A stretch of DNA of 64,000 nucleotides from Streptomyces aidingensis (GTDB taxonomy: Bacteria; Actinomycetota; Actinomycetes; Streptomycetales; Streptomycetaceae). The translations under genes and the position numbers were made by a program. The stretch spans positions 248,001 through 312,000 of the forward strand of contig NZ_FOLM01000007.1 of the NCBI RefSeq assembly GCF_900112355.1, read 5' to 3'. Positions 8,741 through 18,040 of the stretch are shown piece after piece; within the stretch, counting starts at the first letter, position 1, and each line of letters opens with the position of its first letter. Below the pieces are notes generated by a model. That model was given only the letters and a program-made list of their open reading frames with translations, searched no databases and was not told the origin of the DNA.

Positions 8741-9255
8741 AGCCCAGGCTAGACCACTCCTGAGCAGGCTTAACGGCACCGGGGACGCGAGTACCCGTTG
8801 AAGCGGTCCGGGATCGCCGGCCGGCTGCCGGCGGTACGGCGACGGCGATCGCCGCAACCGGCCGCACCGGACGGCCATCCGTTCGCGCCGCGACGCCGGC
8901 TCGCATGGTGCGCGGCGCTGTCGGCTCGGGATGTTCCGACGGCCCCTTGGCACCGGGGCGAAACTTTCGCCGCCACCGGGCCGGCAGGACCACATGCGCC
9001 TTCGCTTCCGCACCGGAGCTCATCCACACCCGCTGTCAACTGCGAAGACAGCGAACGGTATCACGACTAAGTTTCGGAAACATTGCGCAACTATTGACAA
9101 CTCCCCTACCACAGAAGACTGTGGTGACGCTCCCCGGCCGAGCGCCGCAGGCGTGAGGCCGGTCCCCCCGTCGCCCTCGTCGCTCAGCGCCCGAGGCACG
9201 TCAGGCGTGTCTCCCGGCAATCGACGGGGCCATTCACGAGGAGGAAACACTCGTT
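8741..9255 (+). promoter_or_regulatory. Upstream region of the xylanase gene with two palindromes
   Basis: Two short palindromes lie here: CGAAACTTTCG at 8959-8969 and GTTTCGGAAAC at 9071-9081. They resemble GAAA-TTTC palindromes that I recall being described near Streptomyces xylanase genes as repressor sites. A TTGACA -35-like hexamer sits at 9094-9099, just after the second palindrome, with only a weak -10 match downstream. Otherwise no gene was seen in these 515 bases. Confidence 0.5.
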
Positions 9256-10359
9256 ATGAGCGAAACCCCCCACAAGTCCGGCTTAAGCCAGGTGAGCCGC
9301 AGAAGGTTCGTCCTCGGCGGCGCCGGGGCCATGGCGGCAGCGGCCGGTTCCGGGCTGCTGCTGCCCGGCACTGCGCGCGCCGACCAGGTCATCACGAGCA
9401 ACTCCACCGGCACGTACAACGGGTACTACTACTCCTTCTGGACCGACAGCCCCGGCACGGTCACCATGACGCTGGGCGCCGCCGGGCAGTACAGCAGCCA
9501 GTGGAACAACACCAACAACTGGGTCGGCGGCCTGGGCTGGGCCAACGGCAGCCGCCGGACCGTGACCTACTCCGGCACGTTCAACCCGGGCAGCAACGGC
9601 TACCTCGCCCTGTACGGGTGGACCTCCAACCCGCTGGTCGAGTACTACATCGTGGAGAACCACGGCCCGTACAACCCCGGTTCGGCCGGCCAGCAACGCG
9701 GCACGGTCACCGACGACGGCGGCACGTACACCCTCTACGAGTCCACGCGCACCAACGCGCCGTCGGTGGAAGGCACCAGGACCTTCCAGCAGTACTGGAG
9801 CGTCCGCCAGAGCAAGCGGAGCAGCGGCACCATCAACACCGGCCGCCACTTCGACGCCTGGCAGGCGGCCGGGATGCCGCTGGGAGCCTTCAGCTACTAC
9901 ATGATCATGGCATCGGAGGGCTACCAGAGCAGCGGCAGCTCCAACATCTCCATCGGCGGCGGAGGAACCTCGGGCGGCGGGACCACCGCGGTCGGCGGAA
10001 GCACCGCGGTCGGCGGAAGCACCACGACCGGCGGAAGCACCACGGGCGGCGGGGGCACGGGCTCCTGCAGCGCCACGTACCGCACCACCAACTCGTGGAA
10101 CAGCGGCTTCAACGGCGAGGTGACCGTCACCGCGGGCGGCAGCGGCATCTCCAACTGGCAGGTGCCGCTGACGCTGGCGAGCAACCAGACGATCGTCTCG
10201 CTCTGGAACGGCAGCATGAGCAGGAGCGGGAACGTGGTGACCGTGACCGCGGCGAGCTACAACCGCACGCTGAGCGCCGGCCAGTCGACGGCATTCGGCT
10301 TCACCGTGAGCGGCCCGCCCAGCCCGAGCCCCTCCGTGGGCAGCTGCACCGCGAGCTGA
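9256..10359 (+). CDS. Secreted endo-1,4-beta-xylanase, GH11 plus CBM2
   Basis: The 367-residue precursor starts at an ATG behind GGAGGAAAC and carries a Tat signal (SRRRFVLGG, cleavage near ARA-42). Residues 43-235 are a GH11 jelly roll with nucleophile E129 ([10 protein letters not shown]) and acid/base E221 ([10 protein letters not shown]). A Gly/Ser/Thr linker with GGST repeats (about 236-269) leads to a CBM2 domain, residues 271-364, bounded by C271 and C364. It hydrolyses xylan outside the cell and the CBM anchors it to polysaccharide. Similar to XlnB-type enzymes. Likely induced through the palindromes upstream. Confidence 0.95.
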   Translation: MSETPHKSGLSQVSRRRFVLGGAGAMAAAAGSGLLLPGTARADQVITSNSTGTYNGYYYSFWTDSPGTVTMTLGAAGQYSSQWNNTNNWVGGLGWANGSRRTVTYSGTFNPGSNGYLALYGWTSNPLVEYYIVENHGPYNPGSAGQQRGTVTDDGGTYTLYESTRTNAPSVEGTRTFQQYWSVRQSKRSSGTINTGRHFDAWQAAGMPLGAFSYYMIMASEGYQSSGSSNISIGGGGTSGGGTTAVGGSTAVGGSTTTGGSTTGGGGTGSCSATYRTTNSWNSGFNGEVTVTAGGSGISNWQVPLTLASNQTIVSLWNGSMSRSGNVVTVTAASYNRTLSAGQSTAFGFTVSGPPSPSPSVGSCTAS

Positions 10360-10395
10360 CCCGCGCCATCGCCGCCTGCCTCCTCTCCCCGCCTC

Positions 10396-10422
10396 GGCGC
10401 GGTGCCTCCCCGGCACCGCGCC
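10396..10422. terminator. Hairpin after the xylanase gene
   Basis: An 11-base perfect stem (GGCGCGGTGCC with its complement) and 5-base loop lie 37 bases after the stop codon. The rest of the 316-base gap to the next gene holds nothing recognisable. Confidence 0.75.
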
Positions 10423-10675
10423 GTCGCGCGTCCCGGGACCCGGAGGTCCGGGTTGGTCCGGAAGGCGCTGAACGGCCCGTTCGGTGCGCGCCCGCGCCGG
10501 GGCCGGTCTGTCCGGCCGGGCCGGTGGTGCCGCACGCCCCTGCTGCCGGAGTTGCGGGGAAGGCCGGAGGTTTCGATGTCGAACGGGAGCTGTTTCGGGC
10601 GGAGTTCGTGCTTGCGTTCACCATCCGGTGTGACCGGTGGGAGCATGGGCCCGGCGTCGGCTGCCGGGAGGGGCG

Positions 10676-12424
10676 ATGTACAGCGACATCGTGGGAAGTC
10701 CCCTGCAAGTGGATCTCCGGTACGTCCCGGCCGCCGGAGGGACGCCCCCGCCGTCGAGTCATCTGCTGGGAGGCGGGACGGGTTCGCTGCTGCGCGCGGC
10801 CCTCAAGAGCTATCTGGAGGAGGAACAGAAGGCGGCCTTCGACAGGATCCTGGACGAGCCGCTCGACCAGGTGTTCCATACCCTGTGGGCCGGGCAGCGG
10901 GAAGCGATTGCCCGGCGGATCGCGCAAGCGATCCGGGAGCAGGAGCCCAGCGCCTATGACATCGTCCCCACGCTTCCGGTCCGCGGAACGCTGCGGGCGC
11001 AGCTCCATGAGCACGGCACCTACTCCGAGGGATTTGCGGCCGTCGTGCCCGCGGGGTCGGCCGCCACGCAATTGTCGCTGGTCTACGACGTGCCCCGGGT
11101 GCGGGTCTCGTTCGAGGCCGCCGTGCCCGTGCTGCCGGATCCGGGCATGGAGCTGACCTTCGATGTGCGGCTCGGTCTGTATCTGGCCGTGCCCGGCGAA
11201 ACGCGGTACGGGATCCAGGCGCTGGCGAATGTGCATCTGCGGAACACCGATCTCGGCAGCGGCAGCCTCTACAGCGGGTTGGTGACGGGCCTGCGGAATG
11301 TGTACCTGGCGGCCATGCAGCGGCCGTTCGTGCCGCCCGGGGAGCAGATCACTCCCGTTCCGCTTGCGGACCTGGCCGGGCTGGGGGACCAGCTGGGGTT
11401 CCTTTCCCAGGCCTTCGGCATGGCGAGCCGCCTGGGCTTCCGGGAGCTCACCGTGGGCATCGAGGCCGAGGGCGGTCCCGACGCCTCCGTGCGGTTCACT
11501 CTCACCCACCCCTTCGACCCGGCTCCCGACCTCAGACACACCGCTCCGTCGCGGGACGTCTTCGTGCCGCTCACCCGCTGGGCCACCGACAGCACCCGAG
11601 TACCGGCGGGCGGGCAGATCACGTTCAGCGGGACCGGGTTCACCGTCCGGCCCATCGACGAGATCCATCTCACCTGGAACGACACCACCTCCGGTCGAGT
11701 GGCCCAGACCGAGGTGCAGTGGGGACCGGCCGGCCCGGGCGGCACACACCCGGTGAGCCCGGACACCGCCAGGCTCTCCAGAGAGCCGTATGACGGCGTA
11801 GGGTTCCGTCCCACGGGGCTGGCGGCGGACACCGCATACGCCTTCCGGATCCGCCACCACGACATGCCGGGCCTGGTCGCCACCGCCTGGAGCCCCTGGG
11901 TGGTCGCACGGACCGGGGTTTCGGACGTGGTGCAGATCGTGCTGGACGACCCGGCCCGCACAGTGGTCGCCGAGACGGCGGTGGAGAGCTCCGGGAACTT
12001 CAGCGGCACGCTCACCGTCCCCGTCGGCCTCCCGCCCGGCCCCTATGCGCTGTGGGCGACCATGTCCGGCTCCCGGATCGCCATGGCGGACCGGCCGATC
12101 GAGGTGCTGCCCGCGCAGGCCGCCGCACCACCGTCCATCGTGGTCTACAGCAGCGCGGGCGTGCCCTTCCGGCCCGGCCTGGACCGGTTCACCCACGGCA
12201 GGGCCTTCGACGTCCGCGGGGCCAACTTCCGGCCCGGGCCGGTGGAACTCTTCGCCGACGAGCCCGGCGGAACCCCCTTCGCCACCGCGCAGGCCGATGC
12301 CCTGGGGAGCTGGCAGCTCCGGCCGGTATGGCGCAGCGGCGTCGGCTACCACACGGTGGTCGCCGTGCAGGGAGACCTCCGGGCCACCAGCGTGGAGCTG
12401 AACTTCGCACCCCGGCCACACTGA
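10676..12424 (+). CDS. 582-residue protein with Ig/IPT-like C-terminal modules, unknown
   Basis: I do not recognise the family. The ATG at 10676 follows GGGAGGGGCG. Residues 1-260 form a mixed segment (MYSDIVGSPLQVDLRYVPAA; helical EEEQKAAFDRILDEPLDQVF; beta-rich QLSLVYDVPRVRVSFEAAVP). The C-terminal half reads as tandem beta-sandwich modules with IPT/TIG-like wording: PAGGQITFSGTGFTVRPIDE, an FN3-like LAADTAYAFRIRHHDMPGLV, then GRAFDVRGANFRPGPVELFA. No signal peptide or membrane segment is seen, so export, if any, is non-classical. It stands alone, so context gives no role. Confidence 0.75.
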   Translation: MYSDIVGSPLQVDLRYVPAAGGTPPPSSHLLGGGTGSLLRAALKSYLEEEQKAAFDRILDEPLDQVFHTLWAGQREAIARRIAQAIREQEPSAYDIVPTLPVRGTLRAQLHEHGTYSEGFAAVVPAGSAATQLSLVYDVPRVRVSFEAAVPVLPDPGMELTFDVRLGLYLAVPGETRYGIQALANVHLRNTDLGSGSLYSGLVTGLRNVYLAAMQRPFVPPGEQITPVPLADLAGLGDQLGFLSQAFGMASRLGFRELTVGIEAEGGPDASVRFTLTHPFDPAPDLRHTAPSRDVFVPLTRWATDSTRVPAGGQITFSGTGFTVRPIDEIHLTWNDTTSGRVAQTEVQWGPAGPGGTHPVSPDTARLSREPYDGVGFRPTGLAADTAYAFRIRHHDMPGLVATAWSPWVVARTGVSDVVQIVLDDPARTVVAETAVESSGNFSGTLTVPVGLPPGPYALWATMSGSRIAMADRPIEVLPAQAAAPPSIVVYSSAGVPFRPGLDRFTHGRAFDVRGANFRPGPVELFADEPGGTPFATAQADALGSWQLRPVWRSGVGYHTVVAVQGDLRATSVELNFAPRPH

Positions 12425-12592
12425 CCAGCGCCCCCGGTGGACGTCACACCAGCCGGCCCGTCGCGCAGGGCGCACCGGTCAACAGCACCGACGGAGCGCC
12501 CCCGGCCCCCGCCCAGGACGCCGGGGACGGGACGGCGCTGCCGCCGGGCCGGGCCTCATGCCTCGTGCTCGGCACGGGGTGCGTCGTCCCCG

Positions 12593-13132
12593 GAGGTGTC
12601 CTGGGCGCCGGGCGGGCGGCCGGTGCTCACCGGGGTGGATCCGACGGTGCGGCCGGGCGAGGTGGTCGACCTGCTCGGGCCGAACGGCAGCGGCAAGTCC
12701 AGCCTGCCGCGCTGCGTCTGCCGGCGTCTCCGGCCGGACCGCGGCCGGATGCTGCTCGACGGCAGCGATGTGTGGCGGACCGCCCCCCGGGAGGTGGCGC
12801 GGACGGCGGCGGCGCTGGCCCAGGACGTGCCGCCGGACCTGGAGAACACCGTCCGCCAGGTGGTGGAGCTGGTCCGGATCGCGCTGGACCTGGGCGTGAC
12901 GGTGCCGGCCGCGCTGCACGACCTCCAGTTCGCCTCGGCGGTGTGCGACCGGCTGGTGGTGCTGCGGCAGGGCGTCCTCGTGCTGGACGGCCCCGGCACG
13001 GAGGTGGTGACCGAGAAGCCGCTGTCCGAGGTCTACGGGGTGGCGGCACGGGTGACACCCGGGCCGGACGGGCTGCCCCGGGTGAGCCTGGTGCTGGAGC
13101 AGCCCCCCTCCCGGCGCGGTCTTCGCACCTGA
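12593..13132 (+). pseudogene. ABC transporter ATPase (siderophore type) with central deletion
   Basis: The frame reads VSWAPGGRPVLTGVDPTVRP with Walker A GPNGSGKSS, then a Q-loop region ARTAAALAQDVPPDLENTVR. It then jumps from VVELVRIALDLG directly to VTVPAALHDLQFASAVCDRL, the region after Walker B in FecE/FepC-like ATPases. The LSGGQ signature and Walker B, about 70 residues, are missing in frame. There is no good start codon. The protein cannot hydrolyse ATP normally. No permease or binding protein is nearby, so this is the relic of an iron-chelate importer. Confidence 0.75.
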
Positions 13133-13143
13133 ACCGGTCTCCG

Positions 13144-13575
13144 TCAGGCCTGCGCGGGGAGGGGAGCCGCGCCGTCCTGCGGGCGGTGGCAGCGGGGGCA
13201 GACGCCGCTGAGCTCAACGGTGTGCTCGACGGTGGCGTAACCGGCCTCCCGCGCGACCCGCTCGGCCCAGCGCTCCACGGCCTCGGCCTCCACCGGCCGG
13301 CTGCGCCCGCAGGAGCGGCAGATCAGGTAGTGACGGTGGCCCTCGGCCGGCCGTCGCCGGTACAGGCGTCCGCCGTCGCCGTCCCCGATCACATCGACGC
13401 CGCCCGCCGCCTCCAGTTCGTGCAGAGCCCGGTAGACGGTGGTCAGGCCGACCCGCCGCCCGTCGGAGGTCAGCAGCGCGTGCAGGACCTGCGCGGAGAC
13501 GAAGTCCTGACACCGCGCGAGAGCCTCCTGGACCGCGGCCCGCTGCGGGGTGGGACGGGTGCTCAGGGCCTTCAC
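13144..13575 (-). CDS. Fur-family repressor, Zur-like
   Basis: The 143-residue protein has the Fur winged helix (TPQRAAVQEALARCQDFVSA; recognition helix GLTTVYRALHELE) and dimerisation domain. The HRHYLICRSCGRSRPVEAEAVERWAE wording and CxxC pairs C86/C89 and C126/C129, plus H80, H82 and H118, match Zur more than Fur. In family terms zinc-loaded protein would repress its targets. A Zur-box-like palindrome lies 43 bases upstream of its ATG, so it may repress itself and the divergent PLP-enzyme genes. Its 3' end is convergent with the broken ABC ATPase. Confidence 0.85.
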   Translation of the reverse strand: MKALSTRPTPQRAAVQEALARCQDFVSAQVLHALLTSDGRRVGLTTVYRALHELEAAGGVDVIGDGDGGRLYRRRPAEGHRHYLICRSCGRSRPVEAEAVERWAERVAREAGYATVEHTVELSGVCPRCHRPQDGAAPLPAQA

Positions 13576-13617
13576 CCCCTCGGTGGTCGGCGTACCTGCT
13601 GCCCGCCGCAGACGACG

Positions 13618-13632
13618 TGAAAATGAAATTCA
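13618..13632. promoter_or_regulatory. Zur-box-like operator upstream of the Fur-family gene
   Basis: TGAAAATGAAATTCA matches the actinomycete Zur consensus TGRNAATGATTNTCA (recalled) at all but two specified positions. It is 43 bases from the repressor ATG (minus) and 280 bases from the first PLP-enzyme ATG (plus). Apart from this box the 336-base intergenic region shows nothing else definite. Confidence 0.65.
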
Positions 13633-13911
13633 TGGTACTGAAGGTTGGCCCCGAACCGCCACCAGGACGTCCAGCGGCGTGATGCGCTCCGCACCGGCCC
13701 CCGCCGCCGGAAAGCGCGCCCCCGGGCGACATCGCCGGCTGGACACCGCGGTCCGGTCGTGGAGGCGGCGAGCGCCCCCGCCATTCGGTACGACACCGGC
13801 GCCTCGGGGCGTAAGTACGCGCATGTGAGGGAAAGGTGTCATACGGCGGGCCGCGGGCCGAAGCGTCGGCCGGGCCCGGCATGCCGGGCCCGGAGGACTC
13901 GGGGGACAGGA

Positions 13912-15381
13912 ATGGGCAGGCCGTTGCATCTGGAACCCGCGCTGGGCGACCGGCTGCTTTCCCTGCTGCGCACCCCCGGCCTCCTGCACCTGCTCACCGG
14001 CGCGCTGGGATCGCCGCTCAATGTGCTGGTGCCGGACCAGATCGCCGAGAATCTGGCCCGGTTCCGGTCCGTCTACCGCAGGCACCGCCTGTCCGGCCAG
14101 ATCTTCCTCGCCCACAAGGCCAACCGCTCCAGCGCCCTGCTGCGTCGGCTCGCCGCGACGGATGCGGGCGTCGACGTCGCCTCCCTGGGCGAACTGCGGC
14201 ACGCCCTGGGAGCCGGCTTCGGACCGGACCGGATCATGGCCACCGGGCCCAAGAACCCCGAGTTCCTGTGGCTGGCCGCCCGTGCCGGGGTGACCGTGGG
14301 CGTCGACTCCGCCGGCGAACTCGACCGGCTTGCCGCCCTGGTGGGCAGGCACTCCCTGGCCCGGGCCCGGGTCCTGTTACGGCTGTCGGGATTCGAGGCG
14401 CCGGGCGTGCGGGTGCTCAGCCGGCGCAGCCGCTTCGGCTCACCCGTGCGGGACCTGGACACGCTGCTGGAGCGGCTGGAACAGCACGCGGGCGCGGTGG
14501 AACTGACGGGCGTGGCCTACCACCTGGACACCACCAGCCTCAGTGAGAAGGCGACCGCTCTGGAGAGCTGCCTGACGGCGCTGGAGACGTGCCGCAGCCG
14601 GGGGCTGCGGCCCCGCGCCCTGGACATCGGCGGCGGCTTCGGCGTCAGCTACCTCGCCGACCGGCGGCAGTGGGAGGAGTACACGACGCAGCTCACCGAA
14701 GCCGTACTGGGCAGGCGCCCGCCGCTGGCCTGGCAGGGGCACGGCTACGGGCTGCGCAACGAGGCCGGGACGCTGCGCGGCACGCTCGGGCTCTACCCGG
14801 CCCACCGCCCGGTCGCCGGGGAGCGGTATCTGGACGAACTGCTGGCCCGGCCCGCCGCTTCGTTCGGTGGCCGCCCGCTGGCCGCCCTGCTGCTGGAGCA
14901 CCTCTACGACCTGTACATCGAGCCGGGGCGCGCCCTGGTGGACCAGTGCGGGATCACCCTGGCGAAGGTGCTGGAAGTACGGCAGGCCGGCGCGGACGGC
15001 GCGGCAGCGGTACGGCTGGCGATGAAGGCCGACGACATGGCGCTCGAAAAGCACGGGGTGCTGATGGATCCCGTCGTCGTCCCCCGGGACGGCTCCGGGC
15101 CGCGGGATGCCGCCGGGCCCGTAGCCGTCCATCTCTTCGGCAGCCTCTGCCTGGAGAGCGACCTGGTCACCCGGCGGACGGTCTTCCTCCCGTGCCGGCC
15201 GGAGCCGGGCGATCTGCTGGCCTTCGCCAACACCGCGGGCTACGCCATGGACTTCCACGCCGGCCGGGCACAGCACCAGCCCGTCGCCCGCAAGGTCGCC
15301 GCCTGGCAGGACGGCGGCACCTGGCGCTGGTGCCTCGACGAGGAGTACTGGCCGACCATGTCCGCGGAGGGACCCCAGTGA
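13912..15381 (+). CDS. Fold-type III PLP enzyme, Y4yA/SbnH-like decarboxylase family
   Basis: The 489-residue product resembles diaminopimelate/ornithine decarboxylases. The PLP lysine is K69 in IFLAHKANRSS. ALDIGGGFGVSYL is the Gly-rich phosphate-binding loop, and EPGRALVDQCG, GSLCLESDLV and ANTAGYAMDF are the conserved C-terminal blocks that complete the active site. Sequence style fits the Y4yA family of unknown substrate; SbnH of staphyloferrin B synthesis is a relative in kind. ATG at 13912 follows GGGGACAGGA. The stop overlaps the next start (GTGA), so the two are co-translated. Confidence 0.85.
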   Translation: MGRPLHLEPALGDRLLSLLRTPGLLHLLTGALGSPLNVLVPDQIAENLARFRSVYRRHRLSGQIFLAHKANRSSALLRRLAATDAGVDVASLGELRHALGAGFGPDRIMATGPKNPEFLWLAARAGVTVGVDSAGELDRLAALVGRHSLARARVLLRLSGFEAPGVRVLSRRSRFGSPVRDLDTLLERLEQHAGAVELTGVAYHLDTTSLSEKATALESCLTALETCRSRGLRPRALDIGGGFGVSYLADRRQWEEYTTQLTEAVLGRRPPLAWQGHGYGLRNEAGTLRGTLGLYPAHRPVAGERYLDELLARPAASFGGRPLAALLLEHLYDLYIEPGRALVDQCGITLAKVLEVRQAGADGAAAVRLAMKADDMALEKHGVLMDPVVVPRDGSGPRDAAGPVAVHLFGSLCLESDLVTRRTVFLPCRPEPGDLLAFANTAGYAMDFHAGRAQHQPVARKVAAWQDGGTWRWCLDEEYWPTMSAEGPQ

Positions 15382-16697
15382 GATACGACAGCATCACCGA
15401 GGCCATCGGAAACACCCCCCTGGTCCGCATCGACCCGGCCGTCACCGGGCTGGCGCACATCGACCTGTTCGCCAAACTGGAGATGCTCAACCCCTTCGGC
15501 TCGGTCAAGGACCGGACCGCCTGGCACATGGCCCGTCCCCATCTCACCGACGCCGTCGCCCACGGCAGCCGGATCGTCGAACTCTCCAGCGGCAACACGG
15601 CCAAGGCCCTGGCCGTCATCGCCGGGATGCACGGCCTGTCCTTCAAGAGCGTCACCAACCGCATGCGGGTGCCGGAGATCAAGGACCTGCTTCTGCTGCT
15701 GGGCGCGGAGATCGAGGAGCTGCCGGGGCAGAGCGAATGCCTCGACCCGACCGCGACCGACGACCCGCTGACCCTTTTCCACCGGGCCCTCGCCGAGTCG
15801 GGCAGCGAGTATCTGCACACCGATCAGTACTTCAACCCCCGCAACACCGAGGCCCATCTCAACGGCACCGGTCCGGAAATCGTCAAGGACCTGGACGGCC
15901 GCGCCCCGGACTGGTTCATCGCCTGTGTCGGCACCGCCGGCACCTCCGCCGGCGTGGCCCGGGTGCTGCGGGAACACGACCCGGGGGTCCGGGTCGTCGG
16001 GCTGGTGGGCGCCAAGTCGGATTTCATCCCCGGCATCCGCACCATCGACGAGGTCCAGGAGGTGGGCCTGTTCGACCCGGAGACCTACGACTCCATGGCG
16101 TCGGTCAGTGCCGACGAGGCCATCGAGGGCATGCTCACCCTGATCCGCCGCTGCGGGATACTGGCCGGGCCGACCGGCGGCGGGGCCTATTCCGGGGCGG
16201 TCCGGCATCTGCGCGAGGCCGATGCGCGGCTCACCGAACGCCGCACGGCCGTCTTCGTCGTCTGCGACCGCGTCGAGAGCTACCTGTCCTACGTCAAGCA
16301 GCGGCGGCCCGACCTGCTGGGCCGCCCCCGCCGGAAGCACTCCCCGGCCGACGTGACCGCGGCCGAGGCGCTCAGCGCCCCCGCGGTCGGGGTGGCGCAG
16401 GCCCGCCGGTGGATCGCCGCCGAGGGGCCGCTCGTGGTCGATCTGCGCAGCCCGTTCGCCTATGCCGCACTGCACATCGACGGGTCGGTCAACATCGTCG
16501 ACGAACTGTTCGAGGAGCTGCTGCGGGGCGGCCTGCCCTTCAGCCGCAGCCGTCCGGTGCTGCTGGCCTGCCCGGTGGGCGAGAAGTCCGCCCGCTACGC
16601 GGCGCTGCTGAGGCGGATGGGGCATCCGGATGTGCGCAGCCTCGCCGGGGGCATCGTCGCCTGGCGGGACGCGGGCGCGCCCCTGGTGCGGGACTGA
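15378..16697 (+). CDS. Cysteine-synthase-like PLP enzyme fused to rhodanese domain
   Basis: The GTG start overlaps the previous TGA. Residues 1-320 are a fold-type II beta-replacement enzyme: PLP lysine K44 (NPFGSVKDRTAW), substrate loop SSGNTAKAL, and phosphate loop GTAGTSAGVA. SbnA and CysK are the best-known relatives. Residues 335-439 are a rhodanese domain (VVDLRSPFAYAALHIDGSVN; candidate sulfur-carrying Cys in LLACPVGEKS). A beta-replacement enzyme with a built-in sulfur carrier suggests sulfur or thiol transfer into an amino-acid-derived product; that is inference. 439 residues. Confidence 0.85.
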   Translation: MRYDSITEAIGNTPLVRIDPAVTGLAHIDLFAKLEMLNPFGSVKDRTAWHMARPHLTDAVAHGSRIVELSSGNTAKALAVIAGMHGLSFKSVTNRMRVPEIKDLLLLLGAEIEELPGQSECLDPTATDDPLTLFHRALAESGSEYLHTDQYFNPRNTEAHLNGTGPEIVKDLDGRAPDWFIACVGTAGTSAGVARVLREHDPGVRVVGLVGAKSDFIPGIRTIDEVQEVGLFDPETYDSMASVSADEAIEGMLTLIRRCGILAGPTGGGAYSGAVRHLREADARLTERRTAVFVVCDRVESYLSYVKQRRPDLLGRPRRKHSPADVTAAEALSAPAVGVAQARRWIAAEGPLVVDLRSPFAYAALHIDGSVNIVDELFEELLRGGLPFSRSRPVLLACPVGEKSARYAALLRRMGHPDVRSLAGGIVAWRDAGAPLVRD

Positions 16698-16728
16698 CCC
16701 GGCCGTCGCCCCGGCACTGGAGAACGGC

Positions 16729-17916
16729 ATGCCCTTCCCGGAACATCTGCGGTCCTGGCAGCGCGCACTGCGCGCCCAGTTCCCGATCATCACGGACCAT
16801 CCCGGACTCGCCTATCTGGACAGCGCGGCCACCGCCCAGAAGCCGCGGGCCGTGCTGGACGCCGTCCGCTCCTACCTCGTCACCGCCAACGCCAACGCCG
16901 GCCGCGGCACCTACCCCTGGGCCAACCGGACCACGGAACTGGTGGAGGGGGCCCGGGAGCGGGTCAAGGAGTTCCTGGCCGACCCGGCCCCACAGCGCTC
17001 GGGCGTGCACTTCACCAGCGGCACCACCGAAGGGCTGCGCACGATCGCCCGCGACTGGCTGACCTCGTACCTCGCCGACGGGGACGAGATCGTCGTCCCC
17101 CTGGCCGATCACCGGGCGAACATCGCCCCCTGGCTGGAGGCACAGGCGCTGCTGGCCGCCCGGGGGGTACGCGTTCAGGTCCGCCCGATGCCGTACCAGT
17201 CCGGTTCGCACGACTACGACCACGCCCGGCTGGCCCGGCTGGCGGGGCCGCGGACCCGGTTCGTCGCGACCACGCACGTGCACCATGTCTACGGCGGGAA
17301 CATGAACGTGCACCGTATCCGGCAGGTGGTCGGACCGGAGGCGGTCATCTGCCTCGACGCGGCCCAGAGCGTGGGCCATCTGCCGGTCTCCGTGGCGGAG
17401 CCGGACGTGGACTTCGTCGTCTTCTCCGGGCACAAGGCCATGGCCCTGCCGGGGACGGGAGCGGTGTGGGCCCGGCAGGAGCGCGGACCCGCCTTCGCGC
17501 CCGGCGGGTGGCAGGGCACCCCCAACACCGCCGGTATCGCCTCGCTGACCGCCGCGCTGGACTGGCTGGAGGCGGCCGGGACCGAGCGCATCGAGCGCTG
17601 GACGGTGGCCCTGGCCGCCCGGCTCACCGACGGCCTGCGCCACTTCGACGCCTACGAGATCCTCGGCTGCCCGCTCAGCCTGGCCGCCGGCTCGCCCGTC
17701 CAGCAGCGCCGGGGCATCGTGACCTTCCGGCACCGGGACATCGACTCGGGCGATCTCGGCTTCATTCTCTTCAGCCACGGCTTCATGGTCCGCTCCGACA
17801 GCCACTGCCAGGGCGACGAGGGTGAGCGTTCCGGCTCGGTGCGGGTCAGCCTGCATGTGTACAACACCCCGGAGGAGATCGACCGGTTGCTGGCGGTCCT
17901 CGCCGCTCTCCGGTGA
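16729..17916 (+). CDS. Class V aminotransferase, SufS-like desulfurase
   Basis: The 395-residue protein follows the SufS pattern: YLDSAATAQKPRAVLDAV near the N-terminus, HFTSGTTEGLR, LADHRANIAPWLE, PLP lysine K236 in VFSGHKAMALPG, and a cysteine C360 in MVRSDSHCQGDE where SufS has its persulfide Cys. It is therefore likely to release sulfur from cysteine, perhaps loading the rhodanese domain encoded just upstream. No SufBCD genes are present, arguing for a dedicated pathway role. It starts 31 bases after the previous stop. Confidence 0.82.
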   Translation: MPFPEHLRSWQRALRAQFPIITDHPGLAYLDSAATAQKPRAVLDAVRSYLVTANANAGRGTYPWANRTTELVEGARERVKEFLADPAPQRSGVHFTSGTTEGLRTIARDWLTSYLADGDEIVVPLADHRANIAPWLEAQALLAARGVRVQVRPMPYQSGSHDYDHARLARLAGPRTRFVATTHVHHVYGGNMNVHRIRQVVGPEAVICLDAAQSVGHLPVSVAEPDVDFVVFSGHKAMALPGTGAVWARQERGPAFAPGGWQGTPNTAGIASLTAALDWLEAAGTERIERWTVALAARLTDGLRHFDAYEILGCPLSLAAGSPVQQRRGIVTFRHRDIDSGDLGFILFSHGFMVRSDSHCQGDEGERSGSVRVSLHVYNTPEEIDRLLAVLAALR

Positions 17917-17968
17917 TACGGCCGTCGGGCAGCAAGGACACAGCCGCTGCCGCCCTCCCCCACGCGAA

Positions 17969-17983
17969 TGGGAACCGTTTTCA
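17969..17983. promoter_or_regulatory. Zur-box-like operator before the methyltransferase gene
   Basis: TGGGAACCGTTTTCA keeps both 6-base arms of TGRNAA-N3-TTNTCA exactly; only the central three bases differ from the recalled consensus. It lies 58 bases upstream of the methyltransferase ATG. Confidence 0.5.
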
Positions 17984-18040
17984 ACTGTAGGCTGCCCGGT
18001 GTCCCTGGAGCGGATTCGACAGACAAGGCGGCAGGACCGG

